The notes under the pieces: generated by a model
What the model saw: the letters and a program-made list of their open reading frames with translations, nothing else
Told to the model about the DNA's origin: nothing
The model's database searches: none
Part shown: piece after piece, positions 34,153-42,016 of the stretch
Position numbering within the stretch: the stretch's first letter is position 1
Layout of the letters: each line of letters begins with the position of its first letter
Program-made: the position numbers and the translations under genes
Origin: Streptomyces geranii
GTDB taxonomy: Bacteria; Actinomycetota; Actinomycetes; Streptomycetales; Streptomycetaceae
Direction of reading: 5' to 3'
NCBI RefSeq assembly: GCF_002954775.1
Contig: NZ_PJME01000014.1
Location: 62,001 to 126,000 of the forward strand
DNA: 64,000 bases

Positions 34153-34641
34153 TTAGGAGCTGGGCAACCTCAGCCGCAGGTAGGGGTCCGGCTGACGCGT
34201 GAACCCCAGCGACGCGTACAGCGGCTCCGCCTCCGGGGACGCGGTGAGGTCGATCTGCCGTACCCCCTGCTCCCGGTACCACTCCAGCAGCGCCTCCATG
34301 CACGCCCGCGCGTACCCCCGCCGACGCGCGTCCGGATCCGTGGCGACGCTGAACACGAACCCGACCCGCCCGTGCGGATTGCCCGCCCGTCCGATCCGGT
34401 ACTCGATGGTCCCCACGACCAGCGCGGCCAGCGCGCCCGGCCGCTCGGGCCGGTCCGGATGGTCGACGACGAACGCCGCGAAACCGCTGTCCGGATCGGC
34501 CAGCCTCGCGGTCACGGTGGCCAGGGACTCCGACTGCCAGGCGGGGTCGGTGTTCGCCCCGTGCATCGAGTCGATCATCACCTGACGCAGTCGCAGCAGC
34601 TCTTCGGCGTCATCGGGAGTGGCACGGCGTACGAGAGTCAT
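34153..34641 (-). CDS. GNAT-family N-acetyltransferase
   Basis: A 162-residue acyltransferase. The ATG beginning MTLVRRATPDDAEE is chosen; a longer frame extends into the MerR operator region. The acetyl-CoA-binding motif is VATDPDARRRGYARACMEAL (about residues 99-118), followed by SPEAEPLYASLGF, which is typical of the fold. Substrate is unknown. First gene of a two-gene operon with the serine hydrolase. Confidence 0.9.
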   Translation of the reverse strand: MTLVRRATPDDAEELLRLRQVMIDSMHGANTDPAWQSESLATVTARLADPDSGFAAFVVDHPDRPERPGALAALVVGTIEYRIGRAGNPHGRVGFVFSVATDPDARRRGYARACMEALLEWYREQGVRQIDLTASPEAEPLYASLGFTRQPDPYLRLRLPSS

Positions 34642-34698
34642 GATCCGTACGCTAATGAGCCGGGACCGGCCAAGTCTCCGCAATATCGAGGATTCCGC

Positions 34699-34729
34699 TT
34701 GCTTGGAGTGCACTCCAAGGTTTTAGCGT
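34699..34729 (+). promoter_or_regulatory. MerR-type promoter with 18-bp palindromic operator
   Basis: CTTGGAGTGCACTCCAAG (34702-34719) is a perfect 18-bp palindrome placed between -35 TTGCTT (34699-34704) and -10 TAGCGT (34724-34729), a 19-bp spacer. The lengthened spacer spanning the dyad is the hallmark of MerR-activated promoters. The ATG of the MerR gene is 7 nt past the -10, implying a leaderless transcript. Confidence 0.85.
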
Positions 34730-34736
34730 GGGGACC

Positions 34737-35219
34737 ATGACGGTGCTGGAGACCACGAACCCCACCACGAACTCCGACGACTGTGCGGGCCCGAGGCGCC
34801 AGGACCGGCGCCCGGACGGACAGGACCGCTACACGATCAGCGAGGTCGTCGTCTTCACGGGACTGACCGCGCACACCCTGCGCTGGTACGAGCGCATCGG
34901 GCTGATGCCGCACATCGACCGCTCCCACACCGGCCAGCGCCGCTACAGCAACCGCGACCTCGACTGGCTCGATTTCGTCGGCAAGCTCCGGCTCACCGGG
35001 ATGCCGGTCGCGGACATGGTGCGGTACGCCGAACTGGTGCGCGAGGGCGACCACACGTACGGCGAACGCTTCGAACTCCTCGAATCGACCCGCCGGGCCG
35101 TCCTGGACCGGATCACCGAACTCCAGGACACCCTCGCCGTACTCGACCGGAAGATCAGTTTCTACGCGGAGGCGGACCTCGACGCGGGTCTCGCCCGACA
35201 GGTGGAGAGTGCCCGATGA
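34737..35219 (+). CDS. MerR-family transcriptional regulator
   Basis: A 160-residue regulator. The ATG at 34737 is taken because the promoter -10 ends 7 nt upstream (leaderless); the GTG at 34728 would lie within the -10. The DNA-binding domain starts YTISEVVVFTGLTAHTLRWYE (residues about 31-51), followed by the wing TGQRRYSNRDLDWL and a coiled-coil dimerisation helix. No metal-binding cysteines are seen at the C-terminus, so it is of the AdhR-like or drug/aldehyde-responsive type. Its stop overlaps the aldo-keto reductase start (ATGA). Confidence 0.92.
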   Translation: MTVLETTNPTTNSDDCAGPRRQDRRPDGQDRYTISEVVVFTGLTAHTLRWYERIGLMPHIDRSHTGQRRYSNRDLDWLDFVGKLRLTGMPVADMVRYAELVREGDHTYGERFELLESTRRAVLDRITELQDTLAVLDRKISFYAEADLDAGLARQVESAR

Positions 35220-36247
35220 CGAACGACGACACCACCAGGCTGACCACCGCCCCGCTCGGCGCCGACGGCCCCGAGGTCGGCGTACAGGGCCTCGGCTGCA
35301 TGGGCATGAGCGTCGCGTACGGCCCCACGGACGCCGACGAGGCCCGCGCCACCCTGGAGCGCGCCCTCGAACTCGGCGTGACCCTCTACGACACGGCGGA
35401 CGCCTACGGCGACGGCGAGAACGAACGTTTCCTGTCCCCGTTCTTCAAGGCCCACCGCGACGAGGTCGTCGTCGCGACCAAGTTCGCCCTGGCGATGCCG
35501 GCCGGCATCACGGGCCCACGGGTCGTCAACAACGACCCGGCCTACATCCGCCAGGCGGTCGAGGCCAGCCTCCGCAACCTAGACCTCGACGTCATCGACC
35601 TCTACTACATGCACCGCCGTGACGTGAACATCCCCATCGAGGACACCGTCGGCGTGATGGCCGACCTGGTGCGCCAGGGCAAGGTCAAGCAGCTGGGCCT
35701 GAGCGAGGTCACGGGCCCGGAGCTGCGCGCGGCCCAGGGCGTGCACCCGATCGCCGCCGTCCAGTCGGAGTGGTCCCTGTTCAGCCGGGACATCGAGGCC
35801 TCGGTCGTCCCGACGGCCCGCGAACTGGGCGTCACCCTGGTCCCGTACTCCCCCCTGGGCCGGGGCTTCCTCACCGGCAGCTTCACCAACGCCGACCAGG
35901 AACTCACCGAGGACGACTACCGCCGCACCCAGCCCCGCTTCACCGGCACCAACGCCACCACCAACGCGGCCCTCCTGACCCCCATCCGAGCGGTGGCAGA
36001 GTCCCACGGCGCCTCGGCCGGCCAGATCGCCCTGGCCTGGGTCCAACAACAGGCGGCCGTGCACAACCTCCCGGTGATCCCGATCCCGGGCACACGGAGG
36101 AGGACAAGGGTCGAGGAGAACACAGCGGCGACACGCATTGTGCTCACCGAGCAGGACCTGGCCCTACTGACGCCGATCGCCGCAGCGGTCGCAGGCACCC
36201 GCTACCCCGACATGAGCTTCGCATCGGCGGGACGAGAGGTCTTCTAG
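35216..36247 (+). CDS. Aldo/keto reductase
   Basis: A 343-residue NADPH-dependent carbonyl reductase with the full catalytic tetrad: Asp and Tyr in YDTADAYG, Lys in VVATKF, His in YYMHRRD. The C-terminal PVIPIPGTRRRTRVEEN binds the cofactor phosphate. It is translationally coupled to the MerR gene, which likely activates both in response to a reactive carbonyl compound. The TAG stop overlaps the first bases of repeat family A copy 2. Confidence 0.93.
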   Translation: MTNDDTTRLTTAPLGADGPEVGVQGLGCMGMSVAYGPTDADEARATLERALELGVTLYDTADAYGDGENERFLSPFFKAHRDEVVVATKFALAMPAGITGPRVVNNDPAYIRQAVEASLRNLDLDVIDLYYMHRRDVNIPIEDTVGVMADLVRQGKVKQLGLSEVTGPELRAAQGVHPIAAVQSEWSLFSRDIEASVVPTARELGVTLVPYSPLGRGFLTGSFTNADQELTEDDYRRTQPRFTGTNATTNAALLTPIRAVAESHGASAGQIALAWVQQQAAVHNLPVIPIPGTRRRTRVEENTAATRIVLTEQDLALLTPIAAAVAGTRYPDMSFASAGREVF

Positions 36248-36280
36248 GGGCGCGGGGAACTGCGCGAGCAACCACAACGG
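36246..36280 (+). repeat. Dispersed repeat family A, copy 2
   Basis: Core AGGGGCGCGGGGAACTGCGCG followed by an AACCACAACG-type tail, beginning in the stop codon of the aldo-keto reductase gene. It occupies the gap to the convergent DUF4429 gene. Confidence 0.85.
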
Positions 36281-36324
36281 ACCCGCACCCGCCGACGACC
36301 GCAGCCCCCCACCCCCGTAGGCGC

Positions 36325-37206
36325 CTACAACTCCGCCAACAACTCAGCCTTCTTCAAAGAGAACTCCTCATCCGTCACCAGCCCCGCCGAGTGCAACTCC
36401 CCAAGATGCCGAATCCGTTCAGCCACATCCCCCGGATCACGCCGCCCGGAGTTCAACTGAACCGCAGCCGCCCCACCCGCGGAGCGAACCGCCGCCAACA
36501 CCGCCGCCGCGAACGGCAACGACTCGTGCACCGGCCCGTACCCCAGCCCGAACATCACCGACGCCGGATCCTGGTCGACCGGCGCGGCCTGATCGACCGG
36601 CGAAGCCCCCCGCAGCAGCCGCAGATACCCCTCGAACACCTCGGGTGACCGCCACTCCACCCCGCTCAGGTCGGCGACCGGGAACGTCTGGTCGCCGGCC
36701 TTCCACTTCGCCGACGACGCGCCCGTCCAGAACCAGCGGAAGGACACCGCGCGGCCGTCGAAGGACGCCTTCGCGTCGTACGCCTTGAAGGCCCGCGGCA
36801 CCTCGGGCGCGGCCACCAGGAACCTTTCAGCAGGGCCCTGCTGGGTCAGCTGGGCGCGCAACTCGTCGGCGTAGTACTCGGCGAGCGTCTCCTTGTCGGC
36901 CGGCAGTACCAGCCGGTACGGGTCGCAGCCCTCCTTTAGCTGGCCGTCGGCCGCCTCCATCAACGGGTCGGCGCCCGGCCGGGGTTCGGCGCGCAGCACC
37001 ACCGTCCCGCGCTTGCCCGGGGTCAGCGTCACCCCCGCGATCGCCTCCAGCGGGATCCGGCGTTCACCGAGTGCCTGGAACAGCTTCGGCGTACGGATTC
37101 CCCGTTCGAAGCGGATGAGCACGGAGTCGGACTCGAACTCCCAGGCGGCATGAAATCCGGCCAGTACGTCACCCATGCGGCTCATCGTATGCGGCAAGAG
37201 CTTCAT
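36325..37206 (-). CDS. DUF4429/SHOCT-domain protein
   Basis: A 293-residue cytoplasmic protein. The ATG at 37204-37206 is preceded by GGAGG at spacing 5; a later ATG (GDVLAGFHAAWEFES) is the start annotated in many homologues. Two DUF4429 modules (about residues 15-120 and 130-215) are followed by a SHOCT-like C-terminal motif (IRHLGELHSAGLVTDEEFSLKK, in part), usually an oligomerisation element. Function is unknown. Confidence 0.85.
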   Translation of the reverse strand: MKLLPHTMSRMGDVLAGFHAAWEFESDSVLIRFERGIRTPKLFQALGERRIPLEAIAGVTLTPGKRGTVVLRAEPRPGADPLMEAADGQLKEGCDPYRLVLPADKETLAEYYADELRAQLTQQGPAERFLVAAPEVPRAFKAYDAKASFDGRAVSFRWFWTGASSAKWKAGDQTFPVADLSGVEWRSPEVFEGYLRLLRGASPVDQAAPVDQDPASVMFGLGYGPVHESLPFAAAVLAAVRSAGGAAAVQLNSGRRDPGDVAERIRHLGELHSAGLVTDEEFSLKKAELLAEL

Positions 37207-37243
37207 AGTCCCCTCCCCGGGCACACCGTGATTTCTGCGTCTT

Positions 37244-38497
37244 CTACGCGCGTCCGGCCATCGCCCCGTCGGACAAACCCTTCAGACACACGTCATCCTT
37301 GCGGTTCTGCTGATCGCTGCCATCGTTCTGATCCCGCCGGTCGCAGCGCACGGCGTCGAACGCGCCGACGCCGATCTCGGCGAAGTTGTACAGACTCTCC
37401 GTACCCGGTTCGAAATAGCCGCCGTGCCCCTTCGCGCCCCGCGCGGACAGCACCCGGGCGCCGAACGCGGACGACACCGGATCGGCGCCGTGTCCGAGGC
37501 CGCCGACCTCCAGGTACGGCACGTCCTGGATCCAGTCGTCGGCGTCCCGCATCGACCACACCCGGGCCGAGGTGCGCAGTTGAGCCGCGTTCTCGACCCG
37601 CATCCCGGGGCTGCCGGCCACCGCGATGTCCGTCACCCGGCCCGGCAGCGCGTGCGCGGCGACCCCGCACACCACCGAGCCGTAGCTGTGGCAGTACAGC
37701 GCGACCGGCGCCCGGCCGGGCAGGGCGCGCACCAGCGCGTTCAGCCGCAGCGCGCCCGAGTTGGCGCGCATCGCGGTCGCCGCGTCCATGCCGAGCCCGT
37801 TGGGCGCGGTGTAGTCGGCCCAGGCGATCACGGCCGTACGCGTCGTCGGGCTCGCCTCCCACTCCGCGCGGTACAGCGCCGAGGCCATGCCGACCGGCGC
37901 CGAGTACTTGCGGTTGGTGCGCTGGAAGGTGAGGACGTCGGTGTCCACGCCGGGCACGACCACCGAGACGCGCTGTGCCCGGTCGAGGTCACCGAGGACC
38001 TCGGCGACCCGGCCGTTGCCCTCGGGGTCGAAGGCCAGGATCTGGCGGCCGTACGCCAGCAGGTCGTCGTAGCGGTTCATCCGGCGGCCCGCCTCGTGCT
38101 GGCCGACGGGTGAGAGCCGGTTGTCGTGCATGCGCACCCGCTCGGTCTCCCGGGCCGCGTGCAGCGCGATCCGGTTGGCGCGGTAGCGCAGCGCGACGGG
38201 GGCGCCGTTCATGTTGCCGACCGCCAGCGGATAGCTCCGGACGAGCCGGGTCTGCTGGTGGACGGTGAGCGAGGCGAAGAACCTGGCCAGCCGGCCGGGT
38301 GCCGCGTCCGGGTCGGGCAGCGCGTGGCCGCCGATCCGGCCGTGCTCCCACGCGGAGAGCGACGCCTGGAGCGGTGAGGGCGTGCGATGGCTGCGGACCG
38401 CGGTCCAGCCGGTCGTCGCGAGCATCACGAAGACCACGGCCAGCGCGAGCAGTGCGCGCCAGACGTTCAGTTGCGGGGAGGTGTCGAAGGAAGTCAC
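37244..38497 (-). CDS. Alpha/beta hydrolase (DUF1023-like), membrane-anchored
   Basis: A 417-residue protein with one N-terminal membrane anchor (about residues 12-32) and an alpha/beta hydrolase domain. The nucleophile lies in YCHSYGSVV, a variant of G-x-S-x-G with Cys-His-Ser; it is preceded by VSVVVPGVDTDV. The family is common and uncharacterised in streptomycetes. The GTG start has no strong ribosome site. Confidence 0.82.
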   Translation of the reverse strand: MTSFDTSPQLNVWRALLALAVVFVMLATTGWTAVRSHRTPSPLQASLSAWEHGRIGGHALPDPDAAPGRLARFFASLTVHQQTRLVRSYPLAVGNMNGAPVALRYRANRIALHAARETERVRMHDNRLSPVGQHEAGRRMNRYDDLLAYGRQILAFDPEGNGRVAEVLGDLDRAQRVSVVVPGVDTDVLTFQRTNRKYSAPVGMASALYRAEWEASPTTRTAVIAWADYTAPNGLGMDAATAMRANSGALRLNALVRALPGRAPVALYCHSYGSVVCGVAAHALPGRVTDIAVAGSPGMRVENAAQLRTSARVWSMRDADDWIQDVPYLEVGGLGHGADPVSSAFGARVLSARGAKGHGGYFEPGTESLYNFAEIGVGAFDAVRCDRRDQNDGSDQQNRKDDVCLKGLSDGAMAGRA

Positions 38498-38587
38498 TGA
38501 AAGGACACACTAGGAGAACGAGAGGGTCTCGCGTTAACCGAGTGACGGGGATCACGTTTCGATAACCGTCACTGGGAATATCAGCGC

Positions 38588-38603
38588 GTACGCACACGCG
38601 TAC
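38588..38603 (-). terminator. Small hairpin downstream of TetR gene
   Basis: A 6-bp stem GTACGC/GCGTAC (38588-38593 with 38598-38603) with a 4-nt loop, 7 nt past the TetR stop; a weak terminator candidate. Confidence 0.45.
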
Positions 38604-38609
38604 GGCCCG

Positions 38610-39242
38610 TCATTGCGGTTCCGTACGCCAGTTCCCCGCCAGCGCCGGCCCCATCGCGTCGAGGTACGTGCTGGTCAGCTCGCGCATCGCGGCCACACTC
38701 AGGTCCGTTCCCGCGCCCCACCGCCGTTCCGTCAGCCGCATCAGCCCGCTGAACAGGGCCACCACCACCCGTGGCCGCAGATCCACGTCCACGTCGACGC
38801 CCTCGCGCTCGGCGATCAGTCGCGCCACCGCCTCCTCCGTCTCCGCGGAGCGGCGCATGTGGGCGGCGAGCAGCGCCGGAGTCGACTCGATCACGTGGTA
38901 CATGCGCATCTGCAACTCGGGCGGTACGACGGACTCCACGGCCTCGTTGATGTGGTGCCAGCCGTCCAGCACGGCCCGGCTCAGTGCCTCCAGCGGGGCC
39001 TCGTGGGACGGGCGTCCGCGCACCGCCTCGATGAAGTGCGCCTCCGCGATGCGGTGCACGGCGAAGGCGGCGTCCTCCTTGCCGGCGAAGTAGCGGAAGA
39101 AGGTGCGCTGCGAGACCTCGACGGCCTCGGCGATCTCGTCGACGGTCGTGTGTTCGTATCCCTTGCTGGTGAACAGCACGAGGGCGGCGCGCACCAGCGC
39201 GTCCCGGGTGCGCTGCTTCTTGCGCTCGCGCAGACCGCTCAT
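38610..39242 (-). CDS. TetR-family regulator of MFS exporter
   Basis: A 210-residue repressor with helix-turn-helix TVDEIAEAVEVSQRTFFRYF (about residues 34-53), a sequence typical of regulators next to drug exporters. It is divergent from a 14-span MFS transporter gene with 100 bp between. The gap contains repeated TGTCA elements within the transporter promoter, so it is probably its ligand-responsive repressor. Confidence 0.93.
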   Translation of the reverse strand: MSGLRERKKQRTRDALVRAALVLFTSKGYEHTTVDEIAEAVEVSQRTFFRYFAGKEDAAFAVHRIAEAHFIEAVRGRPSHEAPLEALSRAVLDGWHHINEAVESVVPPELQMRMYHVIESTPALLAAHMRRSAETEEAVARLIAEREGVDVDVDLRPRVVVALFSGLMRLTERRWGAGTDLSVAAMRELTSTYLDAMGPALAGNWRTEPQ

Positions 39243-39305
39243 GGTGATCAGGCCTCTTCGTTCTTATCGGGCGACGACGTGTCAGTTACCGGCTTGTGAA
39301 CTCGT

Positions 39306-39335
39306 TTGTCAATTGTCAGTGGCTGTCACTAGCCT
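39306..39335 (+). promoter_or_regulatory. Leaderless promoter and operator of the MFS gene
   Basis: -35 TTGTCA (39306-39311), an 18-bp spacer, -10 TAGCCT (39330-39335). The ATG starts 8 nt later, so the mRNA is probably leaderless. The spacer holds repeated TGTCA and an AGTG/CACT inverted repeat, a candidate TetR site. Confidence 0.6.
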
Positions 39336-39342
39336 CGAACGC

Positions 39343-40962
39343 ATGACTAGTCAGACCACCATCGAGACGACCGGACCGGGGGACAAGGCACCTGTCTCGC
39401 CCCTGGATCCCACGCCTGCCAAGGGGCTGCGCGGCCATCCGTGGCTGACCCTGATATCCGTGGCCGTCGGGGTCATGATGGTGGCCCTGGACGGCACCAT
39501 CGTGGCCATCGCCAACCCGGCCATCCAGAAGGACCTGGGCGCGAGTTTCCCGCAGATCCAGTGGATCACCAACGGCTACTTCCTCGCGCTCGCGGTCACC
39601 CTCATCACCGCGGGCAAGCTCGGCGACCGCTTCGGGCACCGGCAGACCTTCCTGGTCGGCATCGTCGGCTTCGCCGCCGCGTCGGCGGCCATCGGACTGT
39701 CCAGCAGCATCGCCCTGGTGGTCACCTTCCGGGTGTTCCAGGGGCTGTTCGGCGCGCTGCTGATGCCGGCCGCGCTCGGCCTGCTGCGGGCCACCTTCCC
39801 CGCCGAGAAGCTGAACATGGCCATCGGCATCTGGGGCATGGTCATCGGCGCCTCCACCGCGGGCGGCCCGATCCTCGGCGGACTGCTCGTGGAGCACGTC
39901 AGCTGGCAGTCGGTGTTCTTCATCAACGTGCCCGTGGGCGTCCTGGCCCTCGTCATCGGCCTGGTGATCCTGGTCGACCACCGCGCGGAGAACGCCCCGC
40001 GCTCCTTCGACCTGCTCGGTATCGCCCTGCTCTCCGGCGCGATGTTCTGCCTGGTGTGGGCGCTCATCAAGGCTCCGGCGTGGGGCTGGGGCGCCGGCTG
40101 GACCTGGCTGTTCCTGCTGGTGTCGATGGCGGGCTTCGGGGCCTTCGCGTTCTGGGAGCAGAGGGTCAAGGAGCCACTGATCCCGCTCAACCTCTTCCGC
40201 TCGGTCCCGTTGTCGGCGGGCGTGGTGCTGATGGTCCTGATGGCCATCGCCTTCATGGGCGGCCTCTTCTTCGTCACCTTCTATCTGCAGAACGTGCACG
40301 GTATGAGCCCGATCGACGCGGGTCTGCATCTGCTCCCGCTCACCGGGATGATGATCGTCGGCTCGCCGCTGGCGGGCGCGATGATCAGCAAGACGGGTCC
40401 GCGCATCCCGCTCGCGGGCGGCATGGCCTGCGTCGCGATCGCCATGTTCGGCATGTCCACGCTGGAGACGGACACCGGCAGCGGCATCATGTCCGTCTGG
40501 TTCGCCCTGCTCGGCCTCGGCCTCGCCCCGGTCATGGTCGGCGCGACGGAGGTCATCGTCGGCAACGCCCCGATGGAGCTGTCCGGTGTTGCCGGCGGCC
40601 TCCAGCAGGCGGCGATGCAGATCGGCGGCAGCCTCGGTACGGCGGTGCTGGGCGCGGTCATGGCCTCCAAGGTCGACAACGACCTCGCGGGCAACTGGAC
40701 GGCCGCGGGTCTCCCGGAACTCACCCCGGAGCAGCAGGCGCAGGCCTCGGAAGCGGTCCAGGTCGGGGTGCCCCCGGTGGCACCGGGCACTCCGGAGACG
40801 GTCGTCGCCCAGATTACGAAGGTCGCCCACGACACCTTCATCTCCGGCATGAGCCTGGCCTGTCTGGTCGCGGCCGGCGTGGCCGTGGTGGCCGTAGCGG
40901 TCGCGTTCCTGACGAAGCGTGGGGAGAACGCCGGGGCGGGGGCGGGCGCCGCGCACATCTGA
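39343..40962 (+). CDS. MFS drug exporter, DHA2 (14-span) family
   Basis: A 539-residue proton-coupled multidrug or antibiotic exporter. The start at 39343 removes a non-hydrophobic antisense extension. Motif A is GKLGDRFGHRQ, the first span contains MVALDGTIVAIANPAIQ (motif D1), and motif C is WGMVIGASTAGGPILGGLL. Fourteen hydrophobic segments are predicted by eye. Probably controlled by the divergent TetR protein. Confidence 0.93.
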   Translation: MTSQTTIETTGPGDKAPVSPLDPTPAKGLRGHPWLTLISVAVGVMMVALDGTIVAIANPAIQKDLGASFPQIQWITNGYFLALAVTLITAGKLGDRFGHRQTFLVGIVGFAAASAAIGLSSSIALVVTFRVFQGLFGALLMPAALGLLRATFPAEKLNMAIGIWGMVIGASTAGGPILGGLLVEHVSWQSVFFINVPVGVLALVIGLVILVDHRAENAPRSFDLLGIALLSGAMFCLVWALIKAPAWGWGAGWTWLFLLVSMAGFGAFAFWEQRVKEPLIPLNLFRSVPLSAGVVLMVLMAIAFMGGLFFVTFYLQNVHGMSPIDAGLHLLPLTGMMIVGSPLAGAMISKTGPRIPLAGGMACVAIAMFGMSTLETDTGSGIMSVWFALLGLGLAPVMVGATEVIVGNAPMELSGVAGGLQQAAMQIGGSLGTAVLGAVMASKVDNDLAGNWTAAGLPELTPEQQAQASEAVQVGVPPVAPGTPETVVAQITKVAHDTFISGMSLACLVAAGVAVVAVAVAFLTKRGENAGAGAGAAHI

Positions 40963-40986
40963 GGCGCGTACACCGGCACACATGGC

Positions 40987-41030
40987 TATGCGCGGCGCAT
41001 ATATCTATGCGATGTGCGGGGAAATTCCCC
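40987..41030. terminator. Palindromes between MFS and potassium-channel genes
   Basis: TATGCGCGGCGCATA (40987-41001) and GGGGAAATTCCCC (41018-41030) lie between the convergent genes; either could terminate transcription. Confidence 0.5.
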
Positions 41031-41090
41031 TATCCGAGTGACTCCCCTAAAGATTCCTCCCCATCGGCACTCGGGGCAGGTCACAGTTAG

Positions 41091-41918
41091 TCAAGTCCTC
41101 CGCACGGCATGGTCCGTAAGACATGTACGACACGGAGGATCGCCGGGCCGCGGCGCGCTGCCGGAGGGGGACAGCGCGCCGACGGGCCCGTCGGACAGGG
41201 CGGCCACCTCGGCCCGCAGTGCCCGCACCTCGTCGGTGAGCGCGGCGATCGCCGCCGTCTGGCGCCGTTCCTCCGCGTCGTCCATCTCGAACCGGGAGAT
41301 GAACCACGCGGCGATGTTCGCGGTGACCAGACCGAGCAGCGCGATCCCGGAGAGCATCAGCCCGACCGCGAGAATCCGGCCCACTCCGGTCGTCGGCGCG
41401 TGGTCCCCGTACCCCACGGTCGTCATCGTGGTGAACGACCACCACAGCGCGTCATCCAGCGTTCGGATGTTCCCTTCCGGTGACGCGCGTTCCACGGACA
41501 GCACGGCCAGCGAGCCGAACATCAGCAGCCCTACCACGGCCCCGCCGACATAGGTCGTCAGCCGCACCTGAGACGCCATCTGGGCCCGCCGGCCCACCAG
41601 CATCAGCGTGGACACGACCCGCAGCAGCCGCAAGGGCTGGAGCAGCGGCAGCAGCACGGCGAACAGGTCCAGCCAGTGCCGCCGCACATAATCCCGCCGC
41701 CGCTCGGCAAGAGCGACCCGCACGAGGTAGTCGACGGCGAAGGCGCCCCACACCACCCACTCGGCGACCGTGCACGCCACCGACACGGACCGGCTCGCGG
41801 GACTGTCCACGATCGGCACCGCATAGGCACCGGCGAACAAGACCGCCAGCACCATCAGGGGCCGCTGCGTCGCCCTCTCCCAACGAGCCTGCGCAGACTC
41901 ATCCTTCATGCTGCGCAT
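41091..41918 (-). CDS. Voltage-gated-type potassium channel
   Basis: A 275-residue membrane channel subunit. Selectivity filter TTVGYGD (about residue 163) sits between two pore helices. The preceding segments include an S4-like arginine-containing helix (LQPLRLLRVVSTLMLVGRR), and a cytoplasmic coiled coil follows (IAALTDEVRALRAEVAAL). Two start codons three residues apart (complement ends 41918 and 41909) both lack a ribosome site. A long hairpin begins 6 nt upstream of the first, so translation may depend on a leaderless transcript or RNA structure. Confidence 0.9.
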   Translation of the reverse strand: MRSMKDESAQARWERATQRPLMVLAVLFAGAYAVPIVDSPASRSVSVACTVAEWVVWGAFAVDYLVRVALAERRRDYVRRHWLDLFAVLLPLLQPLRLLRVVSTLMLVGRRAQMASQVRLTTYVGGAVVGLLMFGSLAVLSVERASPEGNIRTLDDALWWSFTTMTTVGYGDHAPTTGVGRILAVGLMLSGIALLGLVTANIAAWFISRFEMDDAEERRQTAAIAALTDEVRALRAEVAALSDGPVGALSPSGSAPRPGDPPCRTCLTDHAVRRT

Positions 41919-41923
41919 ATTAA

Positions 41924-41967
41924 GCGCCCCTGTAGAGCGCCCCGAAGGGGCAGCTCTACAGGGGCGC
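41924..41967 (-). terminator. Long hairpin between aceE and the channel gene
   Basis: A perfect 15-bp outer stem (41924-41938 with 41953-41967), then a 5-bp inner stem (41939-41943 with 41947-41951) with a one-base bulge and a GAA loop. Its right arm runs into repeat family A copy 3. It should terminate the aceE transcript and lies in what would be the channel's 5' untranslated region. Confidence 0.85.
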
Positions 41968-41993
41968 GGGGAACTGCGCGACCAGCCACAACG
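41960..41993 (+). repeat. Dispersed repeat family A, copy 3
   Basis: AGGGGCGCGGGGAACTGCGCG followed by ACCAGCCACAACG, joined to the right arm of the hairpin at 41924-41967, 24 nt beyond the aceE stop. Confidence 0.85.
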
Positions 41994-42016
41994 AACCGCC
42001 AGCCGAAGTACTACAA

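Noticed and set aside
38498..38609. GTGAC-N7-GAAAC resembling a GlnR box upstream of the alpha/beta hydrolase
   Set aside because: Spacing is one base off the GlnR pattern and no second box was found.
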